64,000 nt of DNA from Candidatus Paralachnospira avium (GTDB taxonomy: Bacteria > Bacillota > Clostridia > Lachnospirales > Lachnospiraceae): the NCBI GenBank assembly GCA_904420245.1, contig CAJFUL010000078.1:1-64000 (forward strand), given 5' to 3'. The number at the start of each line of letters is the position of its first letter. The stretch's first letter is position 1. Position numbers and translations under genes: made by a program. Positions 38,470-48,958 of this stretch are shown one piece after another. The notes beneath the pieces were generated by a model. It worked only from the letters and a program-made list of their open reading frames with translations. It was not told where the DNA came from and searched no databases.

Positions 38470-39930
38470 TCAATTTCTGATCCAGACCTCGTGATACTGG
38501 ACGCCCCAGCTGGTCGCGCTGGCATGATCCGCCACAAACAGGTCGATCTGGTAAGGATTCCGGTTGGCAAAACCGCCGGTGTCCTCCGCCACATATACGC
38601 CCATGCCGTCGATCATGACCTCCGTCCCGTAAGGGATGATCCAGGGAGCCACCGCGATGGTGCGTCCCTCCGCCGGAGTCGCTCCGGAAGCCGTGGTCCC
38701 TGCCCACTTGCCGTTGCAGCAGGCGCCGCCGCAGTAAGCAGTGATCTTGAATTCTCCCAGAGATACCCATCCGGAATCCGATGTATCAGCCTGGGCCTGA
38801 GCCTGCGCTGCCGGTTCCGCGGAAGCAGTCTCGGCTTCCGCCGCTTGGGCGGCTTCCTCGGCCTCCCGCTCTGCTTCTGCCTGGGCTTCTTCCTCTGCCC
38901 GTATCTCTTCCATGGATTTTGCCTGACCAAGATCAAAGGACGTAGTCACATAATCCGCGCAGACATAACCCTCTTTATCGCCGTCATAGAGGATCTTGAC
39001 CCATTTGAGCTCCCCGTCGGCTTCCGCCTCCTGGTCTGCCGCTGTCGTCTGGGCCGCTACATCCTCCTGGACCGCTGTCTCTGCCTCGGTCTCAGCATCT
39101 ACTGTCTCCTGGACATCTTCTGTTTCCGCCTCGGCGGTCTCGGTCTCAGCATCTGCCGTCTCCTGGACGGGCTCCGCTTCCGCCTCTTCTTCCACCACCT
39201 TATAGACCTCATCGGTATTGACTACTCCGATCCAGGTGGAATCAACAGAAGCCTCTTCTCTTACCCGGACTCCCTCGTCGGTGATCACCGCCACCTGATC
39301 CAGAGCTTCCTCGGCAAAATCCTGAGCTTCCTCTCCGGATACCACATACTCATTGTGGACCCAGCCCTCTACGCCGCCGGAGCTGATCTTTGTCCAGCCG
39401 TCCCCGGTCTCAAGGACTTCACCCGCGCTGCCCTCGTACAGCCGGCCGACGATCTCGGCCTCCTCCGAAGGCTCCAGACGGATATTCTGGTAGGTGTCCA
39501 CCGTGGTGATCACCTTATTCTCCAGCTCAGGAGCGATTTCTTCCGTTGTCTGTACTTCCGCCGTCACGGCCGCATCCAGATACAATCCGGTGCTGGCCGC
39601 TCTGACCACTTCACTCTGCGCGCCCGGCTCCGCCGCCGCTGTCTCATAGCTGGCTGCGCCGCTGCTCACAGAAACTCCGGCAATGCGGGCCACCGCGGTG
39701 ACCGGAGTGCTTTCGTGGCTGCCGTCCTCTGTACTCTTTATTGCAGTTGTTACAAATTCTCTCGTATTTTCTTCCAGTGAGGCCTTCCTGATGTCTTGTA
39801 TTCCCGACTGGGCTTCCTGGTGGGCTGAAACCGTAAGGCTGCTTCCAAGGACGTCGCCGCCGGGAGTCAGAGTACAAAGCAATGCACCGATGACAAAGCA
39901 CGAAACAACGCTTTTCTTTCTGGTTAACAT
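38470..39930 (-). CDS. Secreted SH3 and 3D (MltA-like) domain cell-wall protein
   Basis: Two SH3b-like segments, Glu/Ala/Thr low-complexity linkers, C-terminal FKITAYCGGACCNGKWAGTTASGATPAEGRTIAV..AEDTGGF 3D domain. Confidence 0.9.
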   Translation of the reverse strand: MLTRKKSVVSCFVIGALLCTLTPGGDVLGSSLTVSAHQEAQSGIQDIRKASLEENTREFVTTAIKSTEDGSHESTPVTAVARIAGVSVSSGAASYETAAAEPGAQSEVVRAASTGLYLDAAVTAEVQTTEEIAPELENKVITTVDTYQNIRLEPSEEAEIVGRLYEGSAGEVLETGDGWTKISSGGVEGWVHNEYVVSGEEAQDFAEEALDQVAVITDEGVRVREEASVDSTWIGVVNTDEVYKVVEEEAEAEPVQETADAETETAEAETEDVQETVDAETEAETAVQEDVAAQTTAADQEAEADGELKWVKILYDGDKEGYVCADYVTTSFDLGQAKSMEEIRAEEEAQAEAEREAEEAAQAAEAETASAEPAAQAQAQADTSDSGWVSLGEFKITAYCGGACCNGKWAGTTASGATPAEGRTIAVAPWIIPYGTEVMIDGMGVYVAEDTGGFANRNPYQIDLFVADHASATSWGVQYHEVWIRN

Positions 39931-40003
39931 TGTATACCTCCTTGTATCCTGTCGCAGCAATTCTTCCTGCATCCGGACCTGGGTTGGGGGCCCTTCCGCG
40001 AAT

Positions 40004-40020
40004 TGTTACAACTTTGTTAC
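40004..40020 (+). promoter_or_regulatory. Candidate WalR box
   Basis: TGTTAC-AACTT-TGTTAC direct repeat upstream of 3D/SH3 cell-wall gene. Confidence 0.45.
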
Positions 40021-40200
40021 GACGCCATAATAACACCTTCCCGCCTTTTTGTCAACCCTTTACCACTTTGACCCTTTTTTCGTGCTTTTCTTGCCCTCCG
40101 TCCACCACTTATCTCCCATTTTCCCAGATTCCGTTTTTTCGCTGAAAATTATACCCTTTTAATTATTCCAAATTTGTTACATTTCCCACCACATATAGAA

Positions 40201-40250
40201 GGCCGCGGCCCCTGTTTCCACATGATATTGTGGGAACAAAAGCCGCGGCC
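40201..40250. terminator. Long two-segment hairpin downstream of RNA methyltransferase gene
   Basis: GGCCGCGGC/GCCGCGGCC enclosing TGTTTCCACA/TGTGGGAACA. Confidence 0.55.
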
Positions 40251-40269
40251 AGATGTTCGTTTTTCCGGT

Positions 40270-41046
40270 TCAGCTGCGCCTCTGTCTGGCAGTTTCATAC
40301 ATGAGAACGGCGGCGGCCACCGCCGCGTTGAGGGACTCCACGGCCCCCGCCATGGGAATTTTTACAAGGACATCCGCCGCCTCCGCCAGCTCCTCACTGA
40401 GGCCCGCCGCCTCATTGCCGATCAGAAACGCCGACGGCTTCCTGTAATCGGCCTGCTCATAGTTGACGGCTCCTCTCAAGTGCGCTCCATAGGAGAGGAT
40501 CCCCTCTTTCCTGCATCGGTCCAGTTCTCCCAAAAGATCATCCGAGACCAGGAACGGGACCCGGTAGATGGATCCCATGGTGGAGCGGATGACCTTGGGA
40601 TTGTAGATATCCGCCGTTCCTCGGCTCATGACGACGCCGGTGACTCCCGCGCCCTCCCCGGCCCGGAGGATGGTCCCCAGGTTTCCGGGATCCTGAAGGT
40701 CTTCCAGCATCACCAGAAGGGCGTCTTTTCTTCCATATATATCCTCCGGCTTCCAGTCCATGGCCTCCACCACCGCCAGGACGCCCTGGGGCGTCTGGGT
40801 ATCGGTCATGGCCTTAAAGACATGGTCGGACACTTCCGTATAAGAGATGCCTTCCAGCCTGTCCGCCCCTCCATGGGCCAGAAAAGAGTCGGAAGCATAG
40901 ACTGCCTGGAGCTTCTCTGCCGGAGCTTCCTCCACCATCTTGATGCCTTCCACCACGAAGGCTCTCTGCTCTCTTCTGTACCTGGCTTTTTTCTGCAGGG
41001 CGGCCACATGGCGGACCTGCCTGCTCTTGGTGCTCTCAATCCTCAT
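40270..41046 (-). CDS. TrmH/SpoU family RNA methyltransferase
   Basis: LEDLQDPGNLGTILRAGEGAGVTGVVMS, FLIGNEAAGLS, IPMAGAVESLNAAVAAAVLMYE. Confidence 0.94.
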   Translation of the reverse strand: MRIESTKSRQVRHVAALQKKARYRREQRAFVVEGIKMVEEAPAEKLQAVYASDSFLAHGGADRLEGISYTEVSDHVFKAMTDTQTPQGVLAVVEAMDWKPEDIYGRKDALLVMLEDLQDPGNLGTILRAGEGAGVTGVVMSRGTADIYNPKVIRSTMGSIYRVPFLVSDDLLGELDRCRKEGILSYGAHLRGAVNYEQADYRKPSAFLIGNEAAGLSEELAEAADVLVKIPMAGAVESLNAAVAAAVLMYETARQRRS

Positions 41047-41099
41047 ACTAACTCCCGGATTTCTTTAAAAAGAAACTTTTTTATTTCTTTTTCGACAAA

Positions 41100-41624
41100 T
41101 TATTTTCCTTCATAGCAGATAAGGCTGGCCACATCATAGCCCTCCAGCTTATCTCTGCCCTTGAGACCGGCCAGCTCCATCACAAAACAGATCTTGACCA
41201 CCTGGCCTCCCAGTCCCTCCACCAGTTTGATGATGGCCTCCGTGGTGCCTCCGGTGGCGATCAGGTCATCCACGATGACTACTTTCTGTCCCGGCTTGAT
41301 GGCGTCTTTATGCATCTCGATGACGGCGCTCCCATACTCCAGGTCATACTCCACCTCCACAGTCTCGCAGGGCAGTTTTCCCTTCTTGCGGACCGGCACA
41401 AAGGCCTTATGGAAATTATAGGCGATGGGCACCCCGAAGATGAAGCCTCTGGATTCCGGTCCCACCACCACGTCAAAATCCACATCCTTCAAGGTGTCTC
41501 CCAGCATATCGATGGTCAGATGAAGGCCGTCCGCATCCTGAAGGATGGATGTGATGTCCCGGAAAATGATCCCCGGCTCCGGAAAATCCGGTATACTCCT
41601 CACATATTCCTCTAATCTCTTCAT
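41100..41624 (-). CDS. apt: Adenine phosphoribosyltransferase
   Basis: IPDFPEPGIIFRDITSILQDAD, VIVDDLIATGGTTEA. Confidence 0.95.
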   Translation of the reverse strand: MKRLEEYVRSIPDFPEPGIIFRDITSILQDADGLHLTIDMLGDTLKDVDFDVVVGPESRGFIFGVPIAYNFHKAFVPVRKKGKLPCETVEVEYDLEYGSAVIEMHKDAIKPGQKVVIVDDLIATGGTTEAIIKLVEGLGGQVVKICFVMELAGLKGRDKLEGYDVASLICYEGK

Positions 41625-41715
41625 ATTTCTTCCTCCGTTCAGATCTAAGCAAAGGCTCCGGGCATTTTTGCCCGCCATTTCTATTATATCTCTCAAATGC
41701 CCTCCTTGGCAATCC

Positions 41716-43455
41716 TTAAAGTTCTTTCTGAAGGCTCTGGATCACCATCTGAAGGCTTTTTCTCCCCATATATTCATTAATATCCGGATAATAGGCGGCG
41801 CGGATCCTGTCGCCTTCCCTGAGCAGCCTGTCTGTTTCCTCCGCTTCCGAAAACAGGACAGCTTCCATGGACAGTCCCTTCTCGTCGGCCAGCAAAAGCT
41901 TCAGCACGTTCTTCTTCTTTCCCATCAGGCTTTTCCTGCGGACGATCAGTCCCTTCTGGGCGAACAGCGGCTTCTCATTGCCGTTCCCGAAGGGCTCCAG
42001 CAGCCGGAACTGGTCCACCAGCTCCTCCGTCACATAGGAAAAAGGCATGGGCACATCGATCCATAAGTTCTTCACAAAGTCCTTTTCCTGAAGGCCGCTC
42101 CCCCGGTTCAAGGCCTTCCGGAAGGGTTCCAGATTTTCCTCCGGCAGGGACAGGCCCGCCGCCATGGGATGACCGCCGAAGGCCGTCAGATATTCCCGGC
42201 AGGCCGTCAGCCGCTCATACATGGGATAGGCCGGGATGCTCCTGCCGGAACCTTTCAGTCCCTTCTCCGCCCTGGTGACCACAAACACCGGATGCTGATA
42301 CCGCTCCCGGATCCTTCCCGCCACGATCCCGGCCAGGCTTTCATGGCATTCCGGAAGGAAGACCACATAGACATCGTCCTCCCGGATGCCTGTTTCTTCT
42401 ATATAATATACGGCGGCCTCCACATTCTCGGCCGTCATATCCTTCCTCCTGTCGTTGAGGGCCTTCAGCTCCCAGGCGGCCTCCCGCGCCTCTTCCTCAC
42501 TCTCTGACAGCAGGAGCGCCAGAGATTTTTTTGCCGTATCCAGACGGCCTCCCGCATTGAGGCAGGGACCGATCACAAAGCCCAGATGATAGCTTCCCAC
42601 CTGTTCCGGCTTCAGGCCGCAGACTTCCATGAGAGCCCTGAGACCAGGGATCCGGGAATTTCGCATCCGCTTCAGGGCTTCCCTCACCAGGATCCTGTTT
42701 TCCCCCTGGAGAAGCATCACGTCTCCCACCGTAGCCAGGCCCGCCGCCTCCACGAAGGGAGAAAGCTCCTCTTTCGGGATCCCCATGGTCTCGTAGAGGG
42801 CCTGGGCCGTCTTGAAGGCAATGGCTCCTCCGCACAGGTTCTTGAAGGGATAGGGACAGGACTGCTGATGAGGGTTCACCACCGCATCCGCCTGGGGGAT
42901 CCGCTCCCGCCGCACCGTCTCTCCGTTTTCCCCGGCCGCCTCCTCAAAGGGCACTTCATGATGATCGGTGATCAGCACCGTCATCCCCTTCTCCTTGGCA
43001 TAGCAGGTCTGGTCCCAGGCCGCGATGCCGTTGTCGCAGGTCAGCAGCGTATCGATACCGTCGGCGGCCGCCCTCTCGATGATATGGATATTGATCCCGT
43101 ATCCGTCCCGGATCCTGTCGGGAATGTCGCAGTCCACGGAGGCTCCGGCCCGCTCCAGGGCCTTCACCAGGATATAGGAAGCGCAGACTCCGTCGATGTC
43201 ATAGTCGCCGATGACCCGGATCCGCTTCCCCTCCCGGATCTTGTCCGACAGGATCCGGATGGTCTTGTCCATATCTTTGAGCAAAAAAGGCGAAGCGCAG
43301 TCCTCCAGTCGTCCATGGAGATAGGCTTCGATCTCCTCATCTCCCTCCACGCCTCTGTTGCGCATGATCCGGGCCGTCACCTGATCGATGCCGAACCGCT
43401 CTCCGATTCCCTTGAAGTCTGCCTTCCTGCCGTAAATCATCCACTGTTCTTTCAT
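41716..43455 (-). CDS. recJ: Single-stranded-DNA-specific exonuclease RecJ
   Basis: IRVIGDYDIDGVCASYIL, LITDHHEVPFEE, GFVIGPCLNAGGRL. Confidence 0.94.
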   Translation of the reverse strand: MKEQWMIYGRKADFKGIGERFGIDQVTARIMRNRGVEGDEEIEAYLHGRLEDCASPFLLKDMDKTIRILSDKIREGKRIRVIGDYDIDGVCASYILVKALERAGASVDCDIPDRIRDGYGINIHIIERAAADGIDTLLTCDNGIAAWDQTCYAKEKGMTVLITDHHEVPFEEAAGENGETVRRERIPQADAVVNPHQQSCPYPFKNLCGGAIAFKTAQALYETMGIPKEELSPFVEAAGLATVGDVMLLQGENRILVREALKRMRNSRIPGLRALMEVCGLKPEQVGSYHLGFVIGPCLNAGGRLDTAKKSLALLLSESEEEAREAAWELKALNDRRKDMTAENVEAAVYYIEETGIREDDVYVVFLPECHESLAGIVAGRIRERYQHPVFVVTRAEKGLKGSGRSIPAYPMYERLTACREYLTAFGGHPMAAGLSLPEENLEPFRKALNRGSGLQEKDFVKNLWIDVPMPFSYVTEELVDQFRLLEPFGNGNEKPLFAQKGLIVRRKSLMGKKKNVLKLLLADEKGLSMEAVLFSEAEETDRLLREGDRIRAAYYPDINEYMGRKSLQMVIQSLQKEL

Positions 43456-43548
43456 CTGTTTCTCCCCGTAACCATTCTCCCGGCGCCCAGAACCCGGCGC
43501 GCCATTCCTCCTTTACACAAGGCCCGCTCCCCATGGAACAAAACAACA

Positions 43549-43567
43549 GGGCTGCCTCCGGCAGCCC
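43549..43567 (-). terminator. Intrinsic terminator
   Basis: GGGCTGCC-TCC-GGCAGCCC downstream of DUF1015 gene. Confidence 0.65.
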
Positions 43568-43603
43568 TGAAATCTGCTGTCTGCACCGCTCCCGGCAGAC
43601 GCA

Positions 43604-44839
43604 TCAGGTGAGCAGATGGATAAAGAGCCCGCTCCGCAGCTTCGGCTCGAACCAGGTGGACTTGGGCGGCATGAGACTGGAAGCATCCGCCACCTGGAAC
43701 AGTTCTCCGATGGATGTGGGATACATGGCGAAGGCCACTCTCATATCCTCACGGCAGCGCCGCTCCAGCTCGGAGAGACCGCGGATCCCGCCCACAAATC
43801 CGATCCTCGTATCCGTCCTGGGATCTCCGATGCCCAGGATGGGGCCCAGCAGCGTATCCTGGAGCACCGACACGTCCAGATCCTCCACCGGATCTCCGGA
43901 GGGCTCCCGCCTGGTCTCCAGCCGGTACCAGCAGCCGTCCAGATACATCCCGAAGGTTCCCTTCCTGCCGGGACGGAAGGGCGCTCCTCCCGTCCGCTCC
44001 ACGGAGAACTTTCCGGAGACCGCTTCCAGGAACTCCTCCGCGGTCATGCCGTTCAGATCCTTTACGACCCGGTTGTAATCCAGGATCATCAGCTCGTCAT
44101 CGGGGAACAGCACCGACAGAAAATAATTGAAAGGCTCATCGCCCCGCCAGCCGGGGTTCTCTTCCCGCCGCTTAAGGCCCACCCGCACGGCAGAGGCCGC
44201 CCGGTGATGGCCGTCGGCGATATATGTGGACGGCACCTGCGAAAAGGCAGCCTCCAGGGCCCTCACCTGACCTGGCTCCCCGATACGCCATACCCGGTGG
44301 CCGATGCCGTCGGGAGAGACGAAGTCATACAGCGCCTCCTGCTCCTTTGCCCCATCCACGATCCCGCGGATCTCCGCCCTGGCCCGATAAGCCAGGAAGA
44401 TGGGTCCTGTCTGGGCATTGCAGGCATCCACATGGCGGATCCTGTCCATCTCCTTATCCGCCCTGGTATTTTCATGCTTCCTGATGACTCCGGAAGCGTA
44501 GTCGTCAATGGAAGAGCAGGCCACGATCCCGGTCTGGGAACGGCCGTCCATGGTCAGCTCATAGACGTAATAGCAGGGAACCGTTTCCTGCAGGAAGGAA
44601 CCGTCCTCCATCATCCCGGTGAGGAGCTCCTTCGCTTTCTCATAGACGCAGTCCGCGTATGTATCCACTTCATCGGGAAGCTGGGTCTCCGCCCTGTCGA
44701 TGCGAAGAAACGAAAGGGGTTCCCGCTCCGTCTCCGCCTTCGCCTCCGCCCTGCTGTACACGTCATAGGGCAGGGCCGCCACCCGGGAAGCAATGCCCGG
44801 TTCCGGCCTGACGCACAAAAAAGGTTTTACAATGGCCAT
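43604..44839 (-). CDS. DUF1015 family protein
   Basis: VKPFLCVRPEPGIASRVAALPYDVYSRAEA, TYIADGHHRAASAVRV; adjacent to serA-serC. Confidence 0.9.
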   Translation of the reverse strand: MAIVKPFLCVRPEPGIASRVAALPYDVYSRAEAKAETEREPLSFLRIDRAETQLPDEVDTYADCVYEKAKELLTGMMEDGSFLQETVPCYYVYELTMDGRSQTGIVACSSIDDYASGVIRKHENTRADKEMDRIRHVDACNAQTGPIFLAYRARAEIRGIVDGAKEQEALYDFVSPDGIGHRVWRIGEPGQVRALEAAFSQVPSTYIADGHHRAASAVRVGLKRREENPGWRGDEPFNYFLSVLFPDDELMILDYNRVVKDLNGMTAEEFLEAVSGKFSVERTGGAPFRPGRKGTFGMYLDGCWYRLETRREPSGDPVEDLDVSVLQDTLLGPILGIGDPRTDTRIGFVGGIRGLSELERRCREDMRVAFAMYPTSIGELFQVADASSLMPPKSTWFEPKLRSGLFIHLLT

Positions 44840-44849
44840 CTTCCGCTCC

Positions 44850-46016
44850 TTACACTGCCTTTATCACTCGTACCTTGTAGACTCCGTCGATCTCCATCAG
44901 ACGGTCCACCACCCTCTGGGGCACATCCTGATCCGCATCCATGATGGTGTACGCCACTTCACCCTTGCTCTTATTCTGCATGTCCGGGATATTGATGCCC
45001 TCATCCGCCAGCACCGAAGCAAACTGGCCGATCATATTGGGCTTATTGACATTGAAGATGCACAGGCGGCACGCTCCCCGGCAGGGAGGCATCTCGCAGG
45101 AAGGATAATTGACGGAGTTCTGGATGGAGCCGGTCTCCAGATAGGTCATCAGCTCCTTCACCGCCATCTCCGCGCAGTTGTCCTCCGACTCTTCCGTGGA
45201 AGCTCCCAGATGGGGCGTCGCCAGGACGCCGGGCATATGGGTCACCTTGGGATTGGGAAAATCGGTCATGTACCGGTGGACCTTCCCGCTCTCCAGGGCT
45301 TCCAGCATGGCATCGTCATCCACCAGAAGGTCCCTGGCATAATTCAGGATCACCACGCCGTCCTTCATCTTTTCCAGGGCCTCTTTATTGATCATGCCCC
45401 TGGTGCTGTCCAGCAGGGGGACATGGAGCGTGATATAATCGCATTTCTTATAGATCTCGTTGATATCCGTCACATGCTTGACAAAAGGAGAGAGTCTCCA
45501 CGCCCCGTTGACGGAAATAAAAGGATCGTAGCCATAGACCTTCATCCCCAGGTCCGAAGCCATATTGGCTACCTGGGCTCCGATGGCCCCCAGTCCGATG
45601 ATGCCCAGCCGCTTGCCCTTGATCTCCGTTCCGGCAAACAGCTTCTTGCTCTTCTCCATATCCTTGCTGATATTGGCGTCCTCTTTATTCTCCTTGACCC
45701 AGCTCATGCCGCCGAAAATATCCCTGGCCGCCAGCAGCATACCGGCCAGCACCAGCTCCTTCACGCCGTTGGCATTGGCTCCGGGAGTATTGAAGACCAC
45801 GATCCCCCTCTGGGTACAGACATCCAGCGGGATATTATTGACTCCGGCTCCGGCTCTGGCGATGGCCTCCAGCCCGTCCGGAAGCTCCATATCATGCATA
45901 TTGGCGCTGCGGACCAGCACCGCATCCGCCTCCCGCAGCCGATCCGTCAGCGTGTAGCTGTCCGTCAGAAGCTTCAGGCCTTTCTTGGAAATGGGGTTCA
46001 AGCAGCAAATCTTCAT
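44850..46016 (-). CDS. serA: D-3-phosphoglycerate dehydrogenase
   Basis: LGIIGLGAIGAQVANMASDLGMKVYGYDPF, C-terminal ACT-like domain; adjacent to serC. Confidence 0.92.
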   Translation of the reverse strand: MKICCLNPISKKGLKLLTDSYTLTDRLREADAVLVRSANMHDMELPDGLEAIARAGAGVNNIPLDVCTQRGIVVFNTPGANANGVKELVLAGMLLAARDIFGGMSWVKENKEDANISKDMEKSKKLFAGTEIKGKRLGIIGLGAIGAQVANMASDLGMKVYGYDPFISVNGAWRLSPFVKHVTDINEIYKKCDYITLHVPLLDSTRGMINKEALEKMKDGVVILNYARDLLVDDDAMLEALESGKVHRYMTDFPNPKVTHMPGVLATPHLGASTEESEDNCAEMAVKELMTYLETGSIQNSVNYPSCEMPPCRGACRLCIFNVNKPNMIGQFASVLADEGINIPDMQNKSKGEVAYTIMDADQDVPQRVVDRLMEIDGVYKVRVIKAV

Positions 46017-46040
46017 GGCAATCTCTCCTTTAAGTCTCCG

Positions 46041-47126
46041 CTATTTTCTGTGCGCCTTTTCAAACTCTTCCATGAAGCCCACCAGGGCCTCCACGCCCTT
46101 CAGGCTCATGGCATTATAGATACTGGCCCGCATGCCGCCTACGCTCCTGTGGCCCTTCAGACCGGAAAGGCCGGCAGCCTCCGCTTCCTTCACGAACTGC
46201 GCGTCCAGCTCCTTGTCTCCCGTGACGAAGTCCACGTTCATGTAAGACCTGGAAGACTTCTCCGCCGTGGGGACGAACAGACGGCTCTGGTCCAGATACC
46301 CGTAGAGGAGCGCCGCCTTCTGATGGTTCTTCTTCTCGATCTCTCCCAGGCCGCCCTGCCTCTTCAGCCACTTGAAGACCTTGCCGCAGATATAGATGCC
46401 GTATGCCGGCGGCGTATTGTAGAGGGAATCTTTGTCCGCGTGGGTCTTGTACTTCAGCATGGTAGGGGTCTGGGGATACACCTCCTCCGTGATCAGATCC
46501 TCCCGGATCACGGCGATGACGACCCCGGCCGGCCCGATATTCTTCTGAGCGCCTCCGTAGATCAGCCCGTACCGTTCCACGTCAATGGGTTCCGACAAAA
46601 AACAGGAGGATACATCCGCCACCAGATCCTTGCCCTTGGTGTTGGGAAGGGTATGGAACTGAGTGCCGTAAATGGTGTTGTTCTGGCAGATATAGACATA
46701 ATCCGCTTCCTCATCAATGGGAAGGTCGGAACAGTCCGGAATGTAGCTGTAGTTCTTATCCTTGCTGGAAGCGATGCAGTTGGCCTTTCCGTACCTGGCC
46801 GCTTCCTTCCAGGCCCGCTCTGCCCAGTGGCCCGTCACGATATAGTCCGCGGTACCGTGCTTCATCAGGTTCATGGGGATCATGGAAAACTGCAGATGCG
46901 CGCCTCCCTGCAGGAACAGCACCTTATAATTGGAAGGGATCCCCATCAGGTCCCGCAGATCCTGCTCCGCCTCCTTGATAATGGTATCGAAGGCTCCCGA
47001 ACGGTGGCTCATCTCCATCACCGACATCCCGGTACCCTTGTAATCCAGCATCTCATCTGCGGCCTCCCGCAGCACTTCCTCCGGCAGGACTGCCGGACCA
47101 GCCGAAAAATTAAACACTCTGCTCAT
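46041..47126 (-). CDS. serC: Phosphoserine aminotransferase
   Basis: FNFSAGPAVLPEEVLREAADEM, GGAQKNIGPAGV, NTPPAYGIY. Confidence 0.96.
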   Translation of the reverse strand: MSRVFNFSAGPAVLPEEVLREAADEMLDYKGTGMSVMEMSHRSGAFDTIIKEAEQDLRDLMGIPSNYKVLFLQGGAHLQFSMIPMNLMKHGTADYIVTGHWAERAWKEAARYGKANCIASSKDKNYSYIPDCSDLPIDEEADYVYICQNNTIYGTQFHTLPNTKGKDLVADVSSCFLSEPIDVERYGLIYGGAQKNIGPAGVVIAVIREDLITEEVYPQTPTMLKYKTHADKDSLYNTPPAYGIYICGKVFKWLKRQGGLGEIEKKNHQKAALLYGYLDQSRLFVPTAEKSSRSYMNVDFVTGDKELDAQFVKEAEAAGLSGLKGHRSVGGMRASIYNAMSLKGVEALVGFMEEFEKAHRK

Positions 47127-47204
47127 TTTTTATCCTCCTTCTATGCCTATCTAGTATAATACAAAATCCGAAGGTCTGTAAAGTGCCCAATGGGATAGAG
47201 TGAA

Positions 47205-47232
47205 AAAAAGGACGGGAGCTCCCGTCCTTTTT
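47205..47232. terminator. Loopless palindromic terminator
   Basis: AAAAAGGACGGGAGCTCCCGTCCTTTTT, 28-bp perfect palindrome downstream of ilvB. Confidence 0.8.
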
Positions 47233-47261
47233 CCGGCCTCATATCCCCGGCCGGGGAGGTC

Positions 47262-48944
47262 TTATTTTTCTGCATCCAGGTCTTCCTGGCTGAAGGCATC
47301 CGAAAGAGCGGCGCCCGGCGCCACCATGGGGAATACCTTATCATCGCTGTCCACCTGGACATCCAGCACCACAGGGCCTCCCGCCGCCATGGCCTCCCGG
47401 ATGGCAGGCTCCACCTCTTCCTTCCTGGTGACCCGGATCCCCTTACAGCCCAGGGCCTCCGCCACCTTCACGAAGTCCACCTTATCCCGGAGCACCGTGG
47501 CGGAATAGCGTCCGCCGTAGAACAGCGTCTGCCACTGGCGCACCATCCCCAGCACATGGTTGTTGATGATGATCTCCACCACAGGCACATTGTACCGGGA
47601 AGCCGTAGCCAGCTCGTTCATGTTCATGCGGAAGCAGCCGTCCCCGGCGATGTTGAACACCGGCATATCCGGTCTGCCCAGCTTGGCTCCGATGGCCGCT
47701 CCCAGGCCATAGCCCATGGTCCCAAGGCCGCCGGAGCTCAAAAAGGTATGGGGAGTCTTGTACTGATAGAACTGGGCCGCCCACATCTGATGCTGGCCCA
47801 CATCCGTCACCACAATGGCGTCTCCCTGTGTGATCTTATACAAAGTCTCCATCACATAGGGCCCCGTCAAAAGCTCCTTATCGTACACCAGGGGATGCTT
47901 CTCCTTCATGGCCTCCACCTCGGCCACCCACCTGCTGTGATCCTGCTCCGCCAGACGCTCGTTGAGGATCTTAAGGACTGCCTTGGCATCGCCGACGATG
48001 GAAGCATCCGTTGAAATATTCTTGTTGACCTCCGCCGCGTCCACGTCGATATGGAGGATCTTGGCATCCCTGGCAAATTTCTTTGTATTCCCGGTGACCC
48101 TGTCGCTGAACCTGGCTCCCACCGTGATCAGAAGATCGCAGCGGGTGATGCCCAGATTGGAGGTCTTGGTCCCGTGCATACCCACCATGCCGGTATACCT
48201 GGGATCGTCTCCCGGGAAAGCTCCCTTCCCCATCAGGGTATCGGCTACGGGAGCATCCACCTTCTCCGCGAACTCCTTTAACTCCTCCGAGGCATTGGCG
48301 ATATTGACCCCGCCTCCGGCCAGTATATAAGGCCTCTCAGACTTCTCAATGAGCTTCAGGGCCTTTTCGATGTCATCCTCTTTGATGGTATTGACTTTAG
48401 GAAGGATCGGAGCCGGCTTCACCGGCACATACTCGGCCTCTTCCGCCGTGGCGTCCTTGGTGATGTCCACCAGCACCGGGCCGGGCCTCCCCTCCGCCGC
48501 GATGCGGAAGGCTCTGCGCATGGTCTCCGCCAGCTTGGAAACATCCTTGACGATAAAGCTGTGCTTGGTCACCGGCATCACCACGCCGGCGATGTCCACC
48601 TCCTGGAAGCTGTCCCTTCCCAGGAGTCCCACCGCCACGTTGGACGTGATGGCCACCATGGGCACCGAATCCATCTGGGCCGTGGCGATTCCCGTCACCA
48701 GGTTGGTGGCGCCGGGGCCGGAAGTGGCCAGACAGACCCCCACCTTTCCCGTCGCCCTCGCGTATCCGTCTGCGGCATGGGCCGCCCCCTGTTCATGGGA
48801 GGTCAGAATATGAGTGATCTCCCCGGAATGTTTATATAATGCATCGTAGATGTTCAGGATCGCGCCGCCGGGATACCCAAATACGGTATCCACACCCTGC
48901 TCCTTGAGACATTCTACTACGATCTCTGCGCCTGTAAGCTTCAT
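47262..48944 (-). CDS. ilvB: Acetolactate synthase large subunit
   Basis: [39 protein letters not shown]-binding [15 protein letters not shown]. Confidence 0.95.
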   Translation of the reverse strand: MKLTGAEIVVECLKEQGVDTVFGYPGGAILNIYDALYKHSGEITHILTSHEQGAAHAADGYARATGKVGVCLATSGPGATNLVTGIATAQMDSVPMVAITSNVAVGLLGRDSFQEVDIAGVVMPVTKHSFIVKDVSKLAETMRRAFRIAAEGRPGPVLVDITKDATAEEAEYVPVKPAPILPKVNTIKEDDIEKALKLIEKSERPYILAGGGVNIANASEELKEFAEKVDAPVADTLMGKGAFPGDDPRYTGMVGMHGTKTSNLGITRCDLLITVGARFSDRVTGNTKKFARDAKILHIDVDAAEVNKNISTDASIVGDAKAVLKILNERLAEQDHSRWVAEVEAMKEKHPLVYDKELLTGPYVMETLYKITQGDAIVVTDVGQHQMWAAQFYQYKTPHTFLSSGGLGTMGYGLGAAIGAKLGRPDMPVFNIAGDGCFRMNMNELATASRYNVPVVEIIINNHVLGMVRQWQTLFYGGRYSATVLRDKVDFVKVAEALGCKGIRVTRKEEVEPAIREAMAAGGPVVLDVQVDSDDKVFPMVAPGAALSDAFSQEDLDAEK

Positions 48945-48958
48945 ATCCCGCCTCCTGT

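Noticed and set aside
39930-40150. c-di-AMP (ydaO) riboswitch upstream of the 3D/SH3 gene
   Set aside because: Context is tempting, but the leader is too short and lacks the extended conserved fold I would expect
42500-42835. Alternative ORFs within recJ
   Set aside because: Fully inside a well-supported RecJ reading frame; no independent support
47205-47232. 28-bp perfect palindrome as a novel regulatory site
   Set aside because: AAAAAGGACGGGAGCTCCCGTCCTTTTT immediately downstream of ilvB is best explained as a bidirectional intrinsic terminator
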